From positions 1 through 50,713 of the forward strand of contig JAADVB010000133.1 in assembly GCA_023334545.1 (NCBI GenBank): a stretch of 50,713 nt of DNA. Direction: 5' to 3'. Made by a program: the position numbers and the translations under genes. The notes beneath the pieces were generated by a model. That model saw only the letters and a list, made by a program, of their open reading frames with translations. It had not been told where the DNA came from and made no database searches. Below, one piece after another: positions 1-10,386 of this stretch. The DNA comes from Salisapilia sapeloensis. Lineage: Eukaryota > Oomycota > Peronosporomycetes > Peronosporales > Salisapiliaceae. How positions within the stretch are numbered: position 1 is the stretch's first letter; each line of letters begins with the position of its first letter.

Positions 1-10
1 ATACGCAGTC

Positions 11-41
11 GGACATTTGGACATTGGACATTTGGACATTT
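11..41. repeat. Short tandem repeat, GGACATT(T) unit
   Basis: Four near-perfect copies of an 8-base unit (GGACATTT, one copy a base shorter) run head to tail. They lie just inside the probable first intron of the SWEET gene on the minus strand and probably represent replication slippage. No function is visible. Confidence 0.75.
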
Positions 42-67
42 GGGCATGCAGACACTTGGAGACGTAC

Positions 68-231
68 CACATGTGATTGACGATCCAGAGCGTGGCGAGC
101 GGCAGGATGGACACTCGGTCCGTCGACTTGGTCCGCAGCACTGAGTACATCGACCGGCCTGGACTGAGTGCCAGGAGCAGCGCCGCGGTGGAGGCGAGGG
201 TTTCGACGATAACGAGCGCAGTGTCCGTCAT
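68..231 (-). CDS. SWEET/MtN3 sugar transporter, first coding exon (partial at left edge)
   Basis: Reading the minus strand from the ATG at 231 gives about 54 codons that look like the first transmembrane helix and loop of a SWEET sugar uniporter. A hydrophobic stretch (residues 8-21) is followed by LSPGRSMYSVLRTKST and VSILPLATLW, which match the family pattern LSP..T...I...KST..VS.LP. The exon would end at 68 before a GTACGT donor, inside a TG|G tryptophan codon. The rest of the gene lies beyond the left edge. SWEETs move sugars down gradients across plasma or vacuolar membranes. The frame stays open to the edge through the tandem repeat, so the splice is inferred rather than forced. The family call is good; substrate and paralogue cannot be told from this fragment. 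Confidence 0.72.
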
Positions 232-739
232 TTCGAGCAGGAGACATAGGGATTGTCAACTATTCGACCACCTGAATACCACATCATGGGCAACTCTCAA
301 ATCATTCATGCGAATGCTCCATTGAATAAATAGAAATGTTTCGACTCACTCGGACAGAGCACTTACATGGTATGCTGTCGTAACGGCGTTCAAGACACAA
401 CATACTTGACACTTCATTCCTCCCGGAAGTGATGGACATCTTTCGTACACTCAAATTTAATTTTGACCCACCAAAGCGACATTTATGCAAATCACACAAA
501 ATTCTAATCTATATTTCAATGTTCCATCTCTTCGATAACCGAGTACAAACAAGCATCGACGCATATCCCCCATGTAGAAAATAAGTACCTCCTCTTCCTT
601 TTAACAATTTACTCTACTAATTCGTACCTTTTAAGTAATATCTATCTCTGATTGGGTCATTTGAATCAAATTGCCTCCGCCACCCTTTCGAGCTAATAAC
701 ACGTCGGCGGCAAAAGCGACGATCCAGTGCTCTCGTTCG
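232..739. promoter_or_regulatory. Divergent intergenic region between SWEET and Nup155
   Basis: About 500 bases separate the SWEET ATG (minus) from the Nup155 ATG (plus), so the stretch must hold both promoters. It becomes AT-rich towards 480-670. A TCATTT motif at 657-662 loosely resembles an oomycete initiator but has the wrong last base. No convincing gene was seen; the short reading frames here show no family motifs. Confidence 0.45.
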
Positions 740-3700
740 ATGGAGGCGCCTGAAGAAGAGGAACGGTCTCGTTCCGAGCGTTTACTAAAAGGGTTGCAAG
801 AAGCCAAGACCAGGGTCGATCAGGTGCACGTCGAGGACGCTAAACACCCGGATTTGTACGACCAACTGACGACACAAGCAGAGCCACAAAACTACTTTTT
901 CGAGCCATACGCGACGCAGTGGTGCCCACAGGTCGTGAAAAAAGGATCTGTCATCCCATTGCCTTCCGTCGTTGGCAATGCATTAGGAGATGCACAGACA
1001 TTGACGCTTTCAGGACTACTACCTGCTCTCGACGCCGCGTGGACGTCCATCGACACTAAGTTTTACTTGTGGAGTTATCGTGATCGTTCTCGTTTCGCTA
1101 GTTTCCAATTCGACCAAGCTGTTGTATCTGCTGCATTATGTCTACGTCCAAAGCCGGGTGTCTTCACAGACAAGGTGCAGCATGTCATTGCGGTCGCAAC
1201 GACCGTCGAAGTCGTTCTCCTTGCACTCGTCTTTGACGGAGATGACCCGGAGAAGGGAAACTTTAAATTGCAACGGACGAAACTTAGTGTGAGTACGGAC
1301 GACTGCCTCGTCCGACGTCTATTGCCTACACGTAACGGCCGAATCTTCTTTGGTGGCTCTGACGGTGGTCTCTACGAGCTTCAGTACGGCTCCGACGCTT
1401 CTATCAAGGGCGCAGGGTACATTACGAGCTTGCTTCCCCTCTCTTTCTTACACAAGCCGTGCCGTAAAGTCGCTCATACGTCCACGTACGCCAACTACTT
1501 GCCTTCTTTCCTCATGGCCTTGGCGGGTGCTCCAGGCAAGCTTCGGGACTTTGCGCTTGACGACACTCGTCAGATCTTGTATGCTCTGCACGAGTCTGGA
1601 CAGGTGACTGTCTTTGATTTAGGTGTTGACGGCATGCAGACGAAGACGGTCGGATCGTTGGATTTATTGGCTGCGAGTGCCAAGTATGCGCGTCAGAATC
1701 GACGTACGCATGTGTCTTGTCCGGATGAACGTCTGTTCCAGAATGGGAGTATGCAGGTCGTGTCTCTAGCGGTGATTCCAACGGATGAGTCTGCCTTTGT
1801 GACGCTTGTTGCGACGACCTCAAATAGTTTGCGCTTGTACATGACTGTGTATGCTCGACACGCGTACTCGATGGGTAGCAGCATTCCCATTACAGTGCGT
1901 CCTTCGCGCATCGAAGTGGTGCACGTGCGTCTACCTCCACCTTCCATCCAGCTAGCTGACGCGCCTCCGTATCACAGTAAAGAAGGCATGCAGCCTGGTG
2001 TGGCACCAGGAAAGACGCCGTCCAACGTTCACGTGACGTTCCATCGCCACGGCGTCTTCCTCGTCGTGGACGGGCGAAAGGACGACGAAGACCAATTGGT
2101 AGAAATCGCACATGATCCAGTCGCATCTACGTCCGTCGCATCTACTAGAAAGACAGCTATTAGAGAGTCTGTCTCGACGGACTCTTGTGCTGGTAAAGTC
2201 GTCGATATCCAGGAACTTCCCATCACATTCCATCGAGCTTCCTTTGCTGCATCCATTGGTCCTGTGACTGGTAAAAAGCGCAACTTTGACGAAATGTCTA
2301 GTACAGCTACGACGTCAGGCGAGTCAGTCGAGATTCTAGGTGAAATGGCGCGACAGTTCTACGAACCATCGAGGCACTTTTTGTGTCTAACGCACGCCGG
2401 CATTCAACTCATGAAGAAAGTGCGTCCGATTGATCAGCTCCATCGGACGTTAGTCGAGTCTCGAGGTGGCAATCTACGCGTGACGCTCGCACCGTTCGTT
2501 CGTAGCTTTGGAGAGATTCAAGTCGTTAGTATGCTGCTAGGACTCGCGTGTGGTGTCTCGAGCGATCCGCTGACGAATGAAGCTGCGACAGCGTCTTTGA
2601 TTCATCGTCGAGGAGGCTTTAAAAGCGACGAATACATCTTTGCAGCCGCGGTGCAAGGTATCTTTGAATGCTGCCAAGGTCCTTCCACGACGTCCGAACA
2701 GCCGACGCAGACGCATGAAGCTGATGCATCCAGCACTCGTATCGTCCTCACGACGGAATTAGGTATGTCGTACCAACACGATGGACTGCTTGTCTTTGTC
2801 AGTCGCGTCTTGCGTCCTTTGTGGAGGCCCAAGACTGTTGGCATCAAGACTCCTGCCGGTGTCTTTGCTCCACGTCAATCGGCGGACGATCTGGATGAAA
2901 CGCGTGAAGTCTTGTACCAGCTCCGACAGCTTCTAGAGCGTAGTGGCCCGTATGCTGTGGCGATTGGAAATGCATCGATGAATGATCAGAGTCACATGGA
3001 AGGTGTCCACGACTCGAACGGAGTGTCTCGCGTCGCGCAATTAACGATGAAGCACCAGCAGTCTCGTTCTGAAGACCAGCTCCGTCGTGAGCTTCGTGCC
3101 AAGTCGGAGCAGCAGTCGCTCTTCTGTATTTATCGCCTTGTCCTTCGATCCATCGAAGCCATCTCGTTGCTACGTCTCTCGATGCAGTACAGCGTTCCTC
3201 TAGATGAATCTCTTGCGAATCTTGCGTTTGGAGACTTTGTCGCATCGAATGATGGGTCCATGGCATGCAAAGGCATGGTCAAGGCGTTAATGAAGGGCAG
3301 AGAAGAGAATAACGAGTACCTCGTGAAACAGCTTCGTGAGCAGTGTCCGTCGTACTTTAGCGTCAGCGATTTGTACCACTACCAAGGCTACAAGAGTCTC
3401 GCGAATGCCAAGTTGAGTAACGCTGGACAGCGATTAACACTCGCACAAGAGTCTTTGACACAGTTTTTGAACTCTTGTCATATGTGGGACTCGGAAGACT
3501 GCGTTCCGGTGTTACAGTCCATCTGTGAAGACTATGCGATGCTCCAGTTCTACGAAGGTGTCGTTAAGCTGTCGCTTGCTTGCGCCAAGAACTTTGATAA
3601 GGGCGAGGACTTGAGTGGCGGGAAAGTGACATGGAAACGAAATTGCTTTGGCGTGATCTTGCTAGCGCTGCAGCGACTCTTGTCAGGCGAAGCGAGTGTT

Positions 3701-5119
3701 CGGCAGAGCCCGCAAACTGTGGATGAGCTCGTGCGTCTGGATGATGAGACGAAAGAGCGTTGTATCAGCGACGTCTTCCTCTACTCGCTAGCATCGGACG
3801 ATCAGGACTTTCATGAACTCTTGTACACGTGGCTGTACGAGAACAATCACCACGAGAGACTGGTGAATCTAGACTCGACGCACGTGGAAGAGTTCTTAAA
3901 AGCGAAAGACCAGGACCTGCTCATTCGACTCTACATGCGCCAGCGCAAGTACCTTGAAGCAGCCAAGGTCTGGTGGGCGAGAGGCATTGCGGATAGTGTG
4001 AATGGCAGTCCGGATCTACCGAAGAGACAGTACTATTTGACCAAGTCTCTCGGATGCCTGAAGAGTCTGGAGGAGACGGGCAAGGTCGCGGATGCTTTGA
4101 ACGCCGTGCGAGGAGCGTTGGAGCTGCTGCAGCTCCAGATGCGCGTGCTACAGAGTCTGGAACAGAGCACGAGCGACTTACAGGCGGCTGGTGGATCTCC
4201 TGACGACATTCGTAGCCGCCAAGAAGATCTGAAACGACTCATGCTGGAACAGGTAGATGCATCGGCGCTCTACAACGAATTCGCGTATCGATACGACATG
4301 TGGTCGGAGTGTCTCCACATCATCCACTCGTGCCAATCGGAAGAAGAGGACGTTGTCCATACGCTCTGGCGTAAAATCATCTTTAGCACCGTGCCTGGAT
4401 CCACTAACTCGAGTGCGTTCAATGCGTGGCGGACGGAGCAATGTGGACTCGCTGGTATCTCGACGGATTATGCTGGCACGAGTTCCTTTGAAGGTGGCGT
4501 CTGGATCGGACAGCTTCAGTCCAAGCTACTGCATTTGGGTAAAGCTCTGCTGAGTGATGCGTTTGATCGGCATTCCGCATCCAACTCGAGTACACCTGGC
4601 GTTGTTTTCCCTGTGAGCTTCTTGGCGAAAGAGCTGGAGCACATTTCGTCGTGGTACTTGAAACTGAGCGACCTGCCATCCTTTGCGTCGCCGACATCGT
4701 CCTTGGACTCAGCCATGTTCAACTGGGTGCTAAAGCTCTTTTTGGACGTTGGTGTCGCCCACCGAGACTTGTTGAATTATTATGAACAAATCTATCGGGA
4801 ACAAGGATCCGTCCAATGGACACTCCACTTGCTTCGCTCGATTTACACCATTTTGATCCAGTGGAAGAAATTCGCGAGTTCGCCAAGGGCTGGCAAGGAC
4901 AGTCTAGACGACTTTGTCGCTTGCTGCCCGCACATGGTAAACCTGTGTGACGACTTTATCATTGATTTACAAGCCCTCCCACAAGGTACTTTTGTTACTA
5001 GACGTAGGAAGAATGTGTTTTCTGATGCAATTGTAGATGATGGCACGTTGACAAGCAATTTGCTGGACCAGTACCGCCGATTTAAAAAGGAGTTGCTTCA
5101 TTTAGGTCGAAGCATGTAG
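740..5119 (+). CDS. NUP155: Nuclear pore complex protein Nup155 (Nup170/157 family)
   Basis: A single-exon gene of about 1459 codons for an inner-ring scaffold nucleoporin, which links the pore to the nuclear envelope. The first in-frame ATG is at 740; upstream codons in the same frame start only with TTG. Residues about 30-480 form the N-terminal beta-propeller, with family features such as LLPALDAAWTSID, FYLWSYRDRSRFASF and PGVFTDKVQHVIAVAT. The remainder is a helical solenoid, including the conserved QLREQCPSYFS and AKNFDKG segments. The length agrees with the animal and yeast homologues (about 1390-1500 residues). An AATAAA at 5161-5166, 42 bases after the stop, could be a poly(A) signal. 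The next gene converges on it. Nothing looks broken. Confidence 0.95.
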   Translation: MEAPEEEERSRSERLLKGLQEAKTRVDQVHVEDAKHPDLYDQLTTQAEPQNYFFEPYATQWCPQVVKKGSVIPLPSVVGNALGDAQTLTLSGLLPALDAAWTSIDTKFYLWSYRDRSRFASFQFDQAVVSAALCLRPKPGVFTDKVQHVIAVATTVEVVLLALVFDGDDPEKGNFKLQRTKLSVSTDDCLVRRLLPTRNGRIFFGGSDGGLYELQYGSDASIKGAGYITSLLPLSFLHKPCRKVAHTSTYANYLPSFLMALAGAPGKLRDFALDDTRQILYALHESGQVTVFDLGVDGMQTKTVGSLDLLAASAKYARQNRRTHVSCPDERLFQNGSMQVVSLAVIPTDESAFVTLVATTSNSLRLYMTVYARHAYSMGSSIPITVRPSRIEVVHVRLPPPSIQLADAPPYHSKEGMQPGVAPGKTPSNVHVTFHRHGVFLVVDGRKDDEDQLVEIAHDPVASTSVASTRKTAIRESVSTDSCAGKVVDIQELPITFHRASFAASIGPVTGKKRNFDEMSSTATTSGESVEILGEMARQFYEPSRHFLCLTHAGIQLMKKVRPIDQLHRTLVESRGGNLRVTLAPFVRSFGEIQVVSMLLGLACGVSSDPLTNEAATASLIHRRGGFKSDEYIFAAAVQGIFECCQGPSTTSEQPTQTHEADASSTRIVLTTELGMSYQHDGLLVFVSRVLRPLWRPKTVGIKTPAGVFAPRQSADDLDETREVLYQLRQLLERSGPYAVAIGNASMNDQSHMEGVHDSNGVSRVAQLTMKHQQSRSEDQLRRELRAKSEQQSLFCIYRLVLRSIEAISLLRLSMQYSVPLDESLANLAFGDFVASNDGSMACKGMVKALMKGREENNEYLVKQLREQCPSYFSVSDLYHYQGYKSLANAKLSNAGQRLTLAQESLTQFLNSCHMWDSEDCVPVLQSICEDYAMLQFYEGVVKLSLACAKNFDKGEDLSGGKVTWKRNCFGVILLALQRLLSGEASVRQSPQTVDELVRLDDETKERCISDVFLYSLASDDQDFHELLYTWLYENNHHERLVNLDSTHVEEFLKAKDQDLLIRLYMRQRKYLEAAKVWWARGIADSVNGSPDLPKRQYYLTKSLGCLKSLEETGKVADALNAVRGALELLQLQMRVLQSLEQSTSDLQAAGGSPDDIRSRQEDLKRLMLEQVDASALYNEFAYRYDMWSECLHIIHSCQSEEEDVVHTLWRKIIFSTVPGSTNSSAFNAWRTEQCGLAGISTDYAGTSSFEGGVWIGQLQSKLLHLGKALLSDAFDRHSASNSSTPGVVFPVSFLAKELEHISSWYLKLSDLPSFASPTSSLDSAMFNWVLKLFLDVGVAHRDLLNYYEQIYREQGSVQWTLHLLRSIYTILIQWKKFASSPRAGKDSLDDFVACCPHMVNLCDDFIIDLQALPQGTFVTRRRKNVFSDAIVDDGTLTSNLLDQYRRFKKELLHLGRSM

Positions 5120-5297
5120 ACACGTTATCTGGACGATGGACAGGATGATCCGGTGGGAGTAATAAATAGGAGCTCGGTTGGACCTCAGACACTTTTCCTC
5201 AAGTCGTTTTTGTATATTCCAAGCTACAATTAAACACTACTTCTCTCCTTTATGGGGCTCTTAACTATCCACATCGGGTGCGTCTAGTATATATCGA

Positions 5298-6516
5298 CTA
5301 AAAGCGCTGCATGGATAGTTTCATGTGCACGGCGCCCGTATCGACCATCTCTGGCTCATTCTCAGACCCGCGCTTCTTGCCAGCACCAACCGACATGGCT
5401 GAGTGTCGGACCATCGAACCGAAACCTCGTACCGGTCGCGAGACAACGCCGACCATACCTGCTCCCATGCCTTTCGCAAGTCCTCCAATACCATTCGCCT
5501 TAGCTCCGTTCACAGGTTCTTTCCATACACCCTTGATTCCTTTGTAGAACCCTCTACCAACACCTTCAGCCCCTGCCATCAAGTGCTCACTAAAGTTGGA
5601 AGCCCACTCTTTTGGCATTTGCAAAGGTATCCATTCATCTCTTGCTGTATCGCCTGTGGGGTCATCACTGGACACTTGGGAAGGGAGTTCTTGGAGCATA
5701 GCTGTGGTCACGACGCCAGTGCCCATCAGTCGATCGGAACGTAGTTTATGCCGATCAAGCACTTCGATTAGAAGAGGCGACTTGCCATCCCATGACAGCA
5801 TCAGCTTCTGGTTCGCCCATCGAGGATTAGCATCCTTGTGGACGTGAGGACTAGAGATGGATTGCTCGCCTAGACTTAGACGTACGTAGGGGCTAGATTT
5901 GTCACTGACACCCACTGGTACGAGGTTGGCTGCTTCGATCAAGTCGATGACTACGATACCGACGTACTCGACCATGCCGTGAGATTTGGCGGTAGCACTT
6001 GAACTTTTCCTACGATTCGGAGAAGAGGATCGCCTCATGCTAAACGGAGATTGTGGAGATTTTGCAAATGACTGCGCGTGCTGTGGACTACCAGTCTGAA
6101 AGTATCGATGCTGGTACTTGTCGACGATAAAGCTTTCCCTTTGGTCACGAGTAGACCTTTCATCCGGTTTCATCGCTTGTGACGGGAGGTTGGACTCAAG
6201 GAGACGATTGACCTCAGCATTGCCCACTTGGTCGACTTTGTCAATTTGCTCTGCCTATGTTCTCGTCCGATTAGAATATCATACACAGAAATCTAAAGGA
6301 ATGGACTGTACGCACGGTCCACTTGTCGAGAGTGCAGCTTAGGACGAAGGAGATGTGCACGCCGAGTGAGCGATGCACACCGGCGCATTGGGTGCATATG
6401 AAGCAGCCAAGAGATACGGAGGCCCATTTCGGCATTTCGGCATTGCAGTCCGCGCAATGGGTATTCTCCGGTCGAGACAGTATTTCTGAAAGTCGTGCTT
6501 GATAACTTGCGTCCAT
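5298..6516 (-). CDS. ArfGAP with C2 domain (plant AGD12-like architecture)
   Basis: A two-exon gene encoding about 385 residues. Exon 1 is 6516-6316 and exon 2 is 6254-5298; the 61-base intron starts GTGCGT and ends CATAG. Exon 1 carries the ArfGAP zinc finger (CADC...CFICTQC) and the following GVHRSLGVHISFVLS. Across the junction the frame restores LDKWTAEQIDKVDQVGNAEVNRL, as expected for the family. A Ser-rich linker follows, then a C2 domain at about residues 160-270 (VVIDLIEAANLVPVGVSDK, PYVRLSLG, NPRWANQ). The protein should stimulate GTP hydrolysis on Arf GTPases in vesicle traffic, with the C2 domain binding membrane. A second ATG lies 5 bases upstream at 6521 in another frame, opening a 60-codon overlapping frame, so initiation may involve leaky scanning. 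A further upstream exon cannot be excluded. Confidence 0.88.
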
Positions 6517-7143
6517 CCCATTACCAGGTGACGTCGTGGTCGGTGTCGAAGATGCAGTCGTGTCTAGCGTTTCTATTGCGTAATTATTGTAGGAGGAAGG
6601 AGAGATGGTACAGAGTATGGGAGGAACCGTTGTCAGTGTCACAAGTATTTCTTTCGAGGTCTTCCTGGCGTCCTGCCATTCTTATCTATGGAGTACTAGC
6701 GTCCTCAGACTGTACCCACTCTGCCAATCAGACTGGACGGAACGAAAGGGGGTATTGCCCATCAAGATAATAGAAAGGGTGGTACGTCATTGGAAAATAG
6801 TAAAATGTTCATGAAGAAACGTACAATCCTATCTACACTTGCTGCATGACCTACCAACATCTCGTATCATCTTCTTAACAAATTATATTCGCCACCTCGG
6901 CGGCAGAGAAACCCGGCTGAAAAACATCTTATTTGTTTCGCCCGTTCGGATTGAAAACGGACGCAAGTGGCATCTTGGCAGCCGCTCTGGATACTTGCCA
7001 TCTTCTTCTCAGTCGATTTCACGTGCATTTACACCAGTCCAAGTGACTCTTCGGAACGCAGCATCGCAATTTATTTGACTAGACTATTGCAAAGAACTGG
7101 AGATAAAGAAAGCTGACAAGGACGTTGAGTGAAAGAGAAAAGC
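6517..7143. promoter_or_regulatory. Divergent intergenic region between ArfGAP and FHA/NB-ARC genes
   Basis: About 630 bases separate two divergently transcribed genes. No conserved coding segment was recognised on either strand. Short open frames lack motifs and most begin with non-ATG codons. Both promoters must lie here. Confidence 0.45.
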
Positions 7144-10100
7144 ATGAGCAGCGAACATGTACAGCCCCACCGGAAGAAGCGACGCTTGGACGACATGGAG
7201 CCGTACTCGTACTCGAGCCCGAGGGTACGACGTCTCTCAACTACGCATCGTCCTCGTAGCTCGCTCGATGAACGCATCGGACTGCCGTTGCCAAGTACAC
7301 CTACTCAAGATACACCATCGTTTCCAGCTATCTTTATGCCTTCCTTCGGTATCACGGAGCAGACTACAGCTAGCAATGCCAATGCACCAGAAGCAGTTTC
7401 TTTACCGACGTATGACCACTTGCAAGTCGTAGAGAAGATCGACAATGCGACTACCGTGCAAGATGAAAATGAGAATCCACCAGTAATGCCACAACCATCG
7501 GAACTAGAGAAGACTACGGGCAATCCTACATCAAACACAGGTGAGGGAGAGATACAAAAGTCCAAACAAAAGCGGAAAAAGACAGCGAATTCACCAGAGC
7601 GACTGGTACGTCCAGTTCCTAAACGACTTCGATCGCTCTCCTACCCGACACCCGTACCTGCTCAGATCTTTCAATCCTCTTATTCACATGTACCCAGTTC
7701 TTCTTCTTGTTTCTGTGTAATAGTCTAACGCTATGGTGATAGAGACCAACCGTGAATAGTAATAGTACTTGGAATGATGAAACACTCTCCATCTCGTCTA
7801 GTGCTGTCATACTCCAGCACAAGTCTCATAGTCCGTTAAGCAAAGCTGAATCTGCTCCAATATCCACAATGCATGATAAAACGCAGGAGTACGAGGCCAA
7901 AGTAGACGCGATGAGAAATCCAAATAACAAGCTATCGGAGCCTATGCTTGCAGCCAAAGAGAGTGTCTTAAATGATGAACCGACTCTTATTGATGACCAA
8001 AACAACGACGAGGACGAGGAATTAAAGGATTCACAGGACTGCTTTAAACAATTGAGTGTATCTCCAGGTCCATCGGAAGGTCTTAATGGACCACTACAGT
8101 TCGTACTAGGCGAATCAATCATGTCTACCTTGTCAGATGAACAGAAGAAGATGATAACGTCCAAAGGATTCAATCGATTCGACGTTTCTGAACCTGGTAC
8201 TTCCATGTCCATTGGCCGAGCAGACTTTGAAGGCATCTTGGCTGGCGGAAATGAGCGACATAGGAAGTTACTCGACCAATTAAGTTTGTCGCATGCTGTG
8301 ATCCACGTGTCTGCAATCGAAGGAGCGTCTGACACGAACCAAGTCGTTGTCCAAGTAGAAAACACAAGCTCCTTTGGTGTTCTTATCAATTCCGACTCGC
8401 AAGTGCCTCGAGGTGAACGAAGAGCAATTGATTTGAATGACATTGTGACACTTGCAGCCGTGCATGGAGAAGGTGACGACGTTCTATCGCTAAGTCTCGT
8501 CTTGCAACAAGTAGAATCGCCGTCTCGACCGCCATTCCTTTCGCCTATGCTTGTCAAGCCAGAAGTCGACAATCGCTCCGTGTCGACAGTGAAGACGGAA
8601 GTAGCTTCTTCAGACCAGACCATACTCGTCAGTCTGCCTTTGCGTCCAGGGCATCCTGCACCTGACTCACAGACAAGTGCTCTTGCAGGCATACCATCTA
8701 GTGCTTCCTTGAGTCAGAGCGGATGTGATGACATGCAGATGTTGAATGCTGTATCCGTCCGGAAGCTTTCTGTAAATGTACTTGTAGCAGATCCATTCAC
8801 ATCCATTGGAAAAGGGAAGAAGGGTGAGTCGACAGGGCATAAGGCGGAACATCAGTGCTATCGAGAGGCAGTGGAAGGACTCTTGTCACCATTCGCTTCC
8901 ACCAGTACGATTGACATTAACAGCAACGGATGTGCGACCGAGTCGGCACTTGGGAACGCTTTAACTGATGGAAGTGACATTACGGTCTACGCAGGTGATG
9001 GCGACAAATGCAAGATCATTGCAGAGGATGTGAATGGACTTCCGAAGCCACTGCGGAAACCAGAGCTATTGCAATTAGTGACACAAGCAACTTCCACGAG
9101 TTTACCTGGGAAGAAAGTGATCATCGTCTTTACGACGAATGCGCTTGCTGCCAACTTACTTGCAGAGTATGCGTTAGCTCATGTCATCTACATCAATTCT
9201 TCCTCCTCGTGTCGTCGTCGAGCGAGTGCTTTCTTACGAGCTTTTATTGCGTCCGTCGCTCGAGGGTATTCTGTCGAACGTAGCTACCGACTAGCGGAAT
9301 CGGTTGCTCTGTACGACACACTTTGCGACCTTCGAGCAGAAAAGAATCTGTGCAAGTTAATTGGAAAGACGAGTGAATCGCTTGGAAACGTCTTAGGTGA
9401 AAACGAGGAAAGTATGACACCACTTGGATGCGCGGAAAATGTCGCTGCGATGGATGCACTCTTAATTCCGTTGCTTACACCTCATTTCGTTGCGAGAGAA
9501 AAGGAAATGGGGAAGGTGATATCGAGCTTAAGGGCAGATAGGGAACAAGTGGTCGTTTTGCATGGAGAAGGAGGTATAGGGAAGACGTCGTTGGCGACCA
9601 AAGTAGCTCGATATGCAAGTGATCGAAAGTGGTATCGGAATGGTGTTCACTACATTTCATTGAAACAGCACGTAGATGACGTTCGAAGTGGTCGGAAAGG
9701 TGGGAAGAAGAAAAAGATTGGAGATGCCATGGAAGATGAAAGCATTGCTGAAGAAGCCATGCGGCGTGTTTTCAATGAAGTTGGAGGTTTACTATGGCTT
9801 GCATCAAGGTACTGGTGTTCTATATTATCTATCTGAACATACTAACTCTAGCGCATTGTAGTTATACACAGGATCCATCTAAAGCTGAACACAGCTACTC
9901 TACGCTACTAGTACTCGATGACTGTGATGAAGTCACGCAGAGTACGTTACGACAATTCACAGAGCAATTGACTGAATGTGATAAGGAGCTTCAGCTGCTG
10001 CTTTTATCCACGACGACACCTCGATTTGGACTCGGTCCAAAGCCTCGATCCAATGTCGCGAGACAACGTGTAAAGGGACTGTCATCTCGAGATGCAGCGG

Positions 10101-10374
10101 AGCTCTTTCTCACACTAGCTCAAAAGTTTCTTCCAAGAGAACGTATTCAAAAAGGTATGGGGAAGAATGTATGCTTTGAACTATAACATCTAACAAAGTA
10201 TATGATGCACTAGTCTTGACAGACGATCGGTTGAAGACAGTTGCCAAGCTACCTGCGTTATGCAGCTTGAAGGGCAATCCACGCAATATCTGTCTTCTAG
10301 TACACAAGTGGAAGGATGGATCGGACCTCCAACTGGAAGCACATGCGTCGGAAGTATTTCAGATGATCAAGTAG
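7144..10374 (+). CDS. FHA / degenerate CHAT / NB-ARC STAND ATPase (NLR-like), predicted nuclear
   Basis: Four exons were joined by hand: 7144-7689 (or ending 7653), 7743-9808, 9862-10154 and 10214-10374 (or starting 10199), giving roughly 1010-1025 residues. The N-terminus is disordered with two basic clusters typical of nuclear import (HRKKRRLDD; KQKRKK). An FHA-like domain at about 315-420 has the expected SIGR, LSLSHAVIH and ENTSSFGVLIN signatures, implying phosphothreonine binding. A caspase-like CHAT fold at about 530-710 shows VYAGDGDKCKII where active members have GHG, and VIIVFTTNAL where they have a catalytic Cys. The NB-ARC core follows: AREKEM, P-loop GEGGIGKTS with lysine near residue 796, Walker B LLVLDDCDE, LLLLSTTTPRF and LKGNPRNICLL. 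The protein ends soon after, without ARC2/MHD, LRR, TPR or WD repeats. The stop lies 12 bases from that of the converging gene. Domains are assigned by eye; the NB-ARC call is firm, FHA good, CHAT probable. Confidence 0.82.
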
Positions 10375-10386
10375 GCTTTCTATCTC

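Noticed and set aside
302-499. Minus-strand 65-codon frame upstream of Nup155
   Set aside because: No motif, and it lies in an AT-rich divergent promoter region; likely chance.
4033-4441. Long minus-strand frames inside Nup155
   Set aside because: Shadows of the plus-strand coding frame without motifs.
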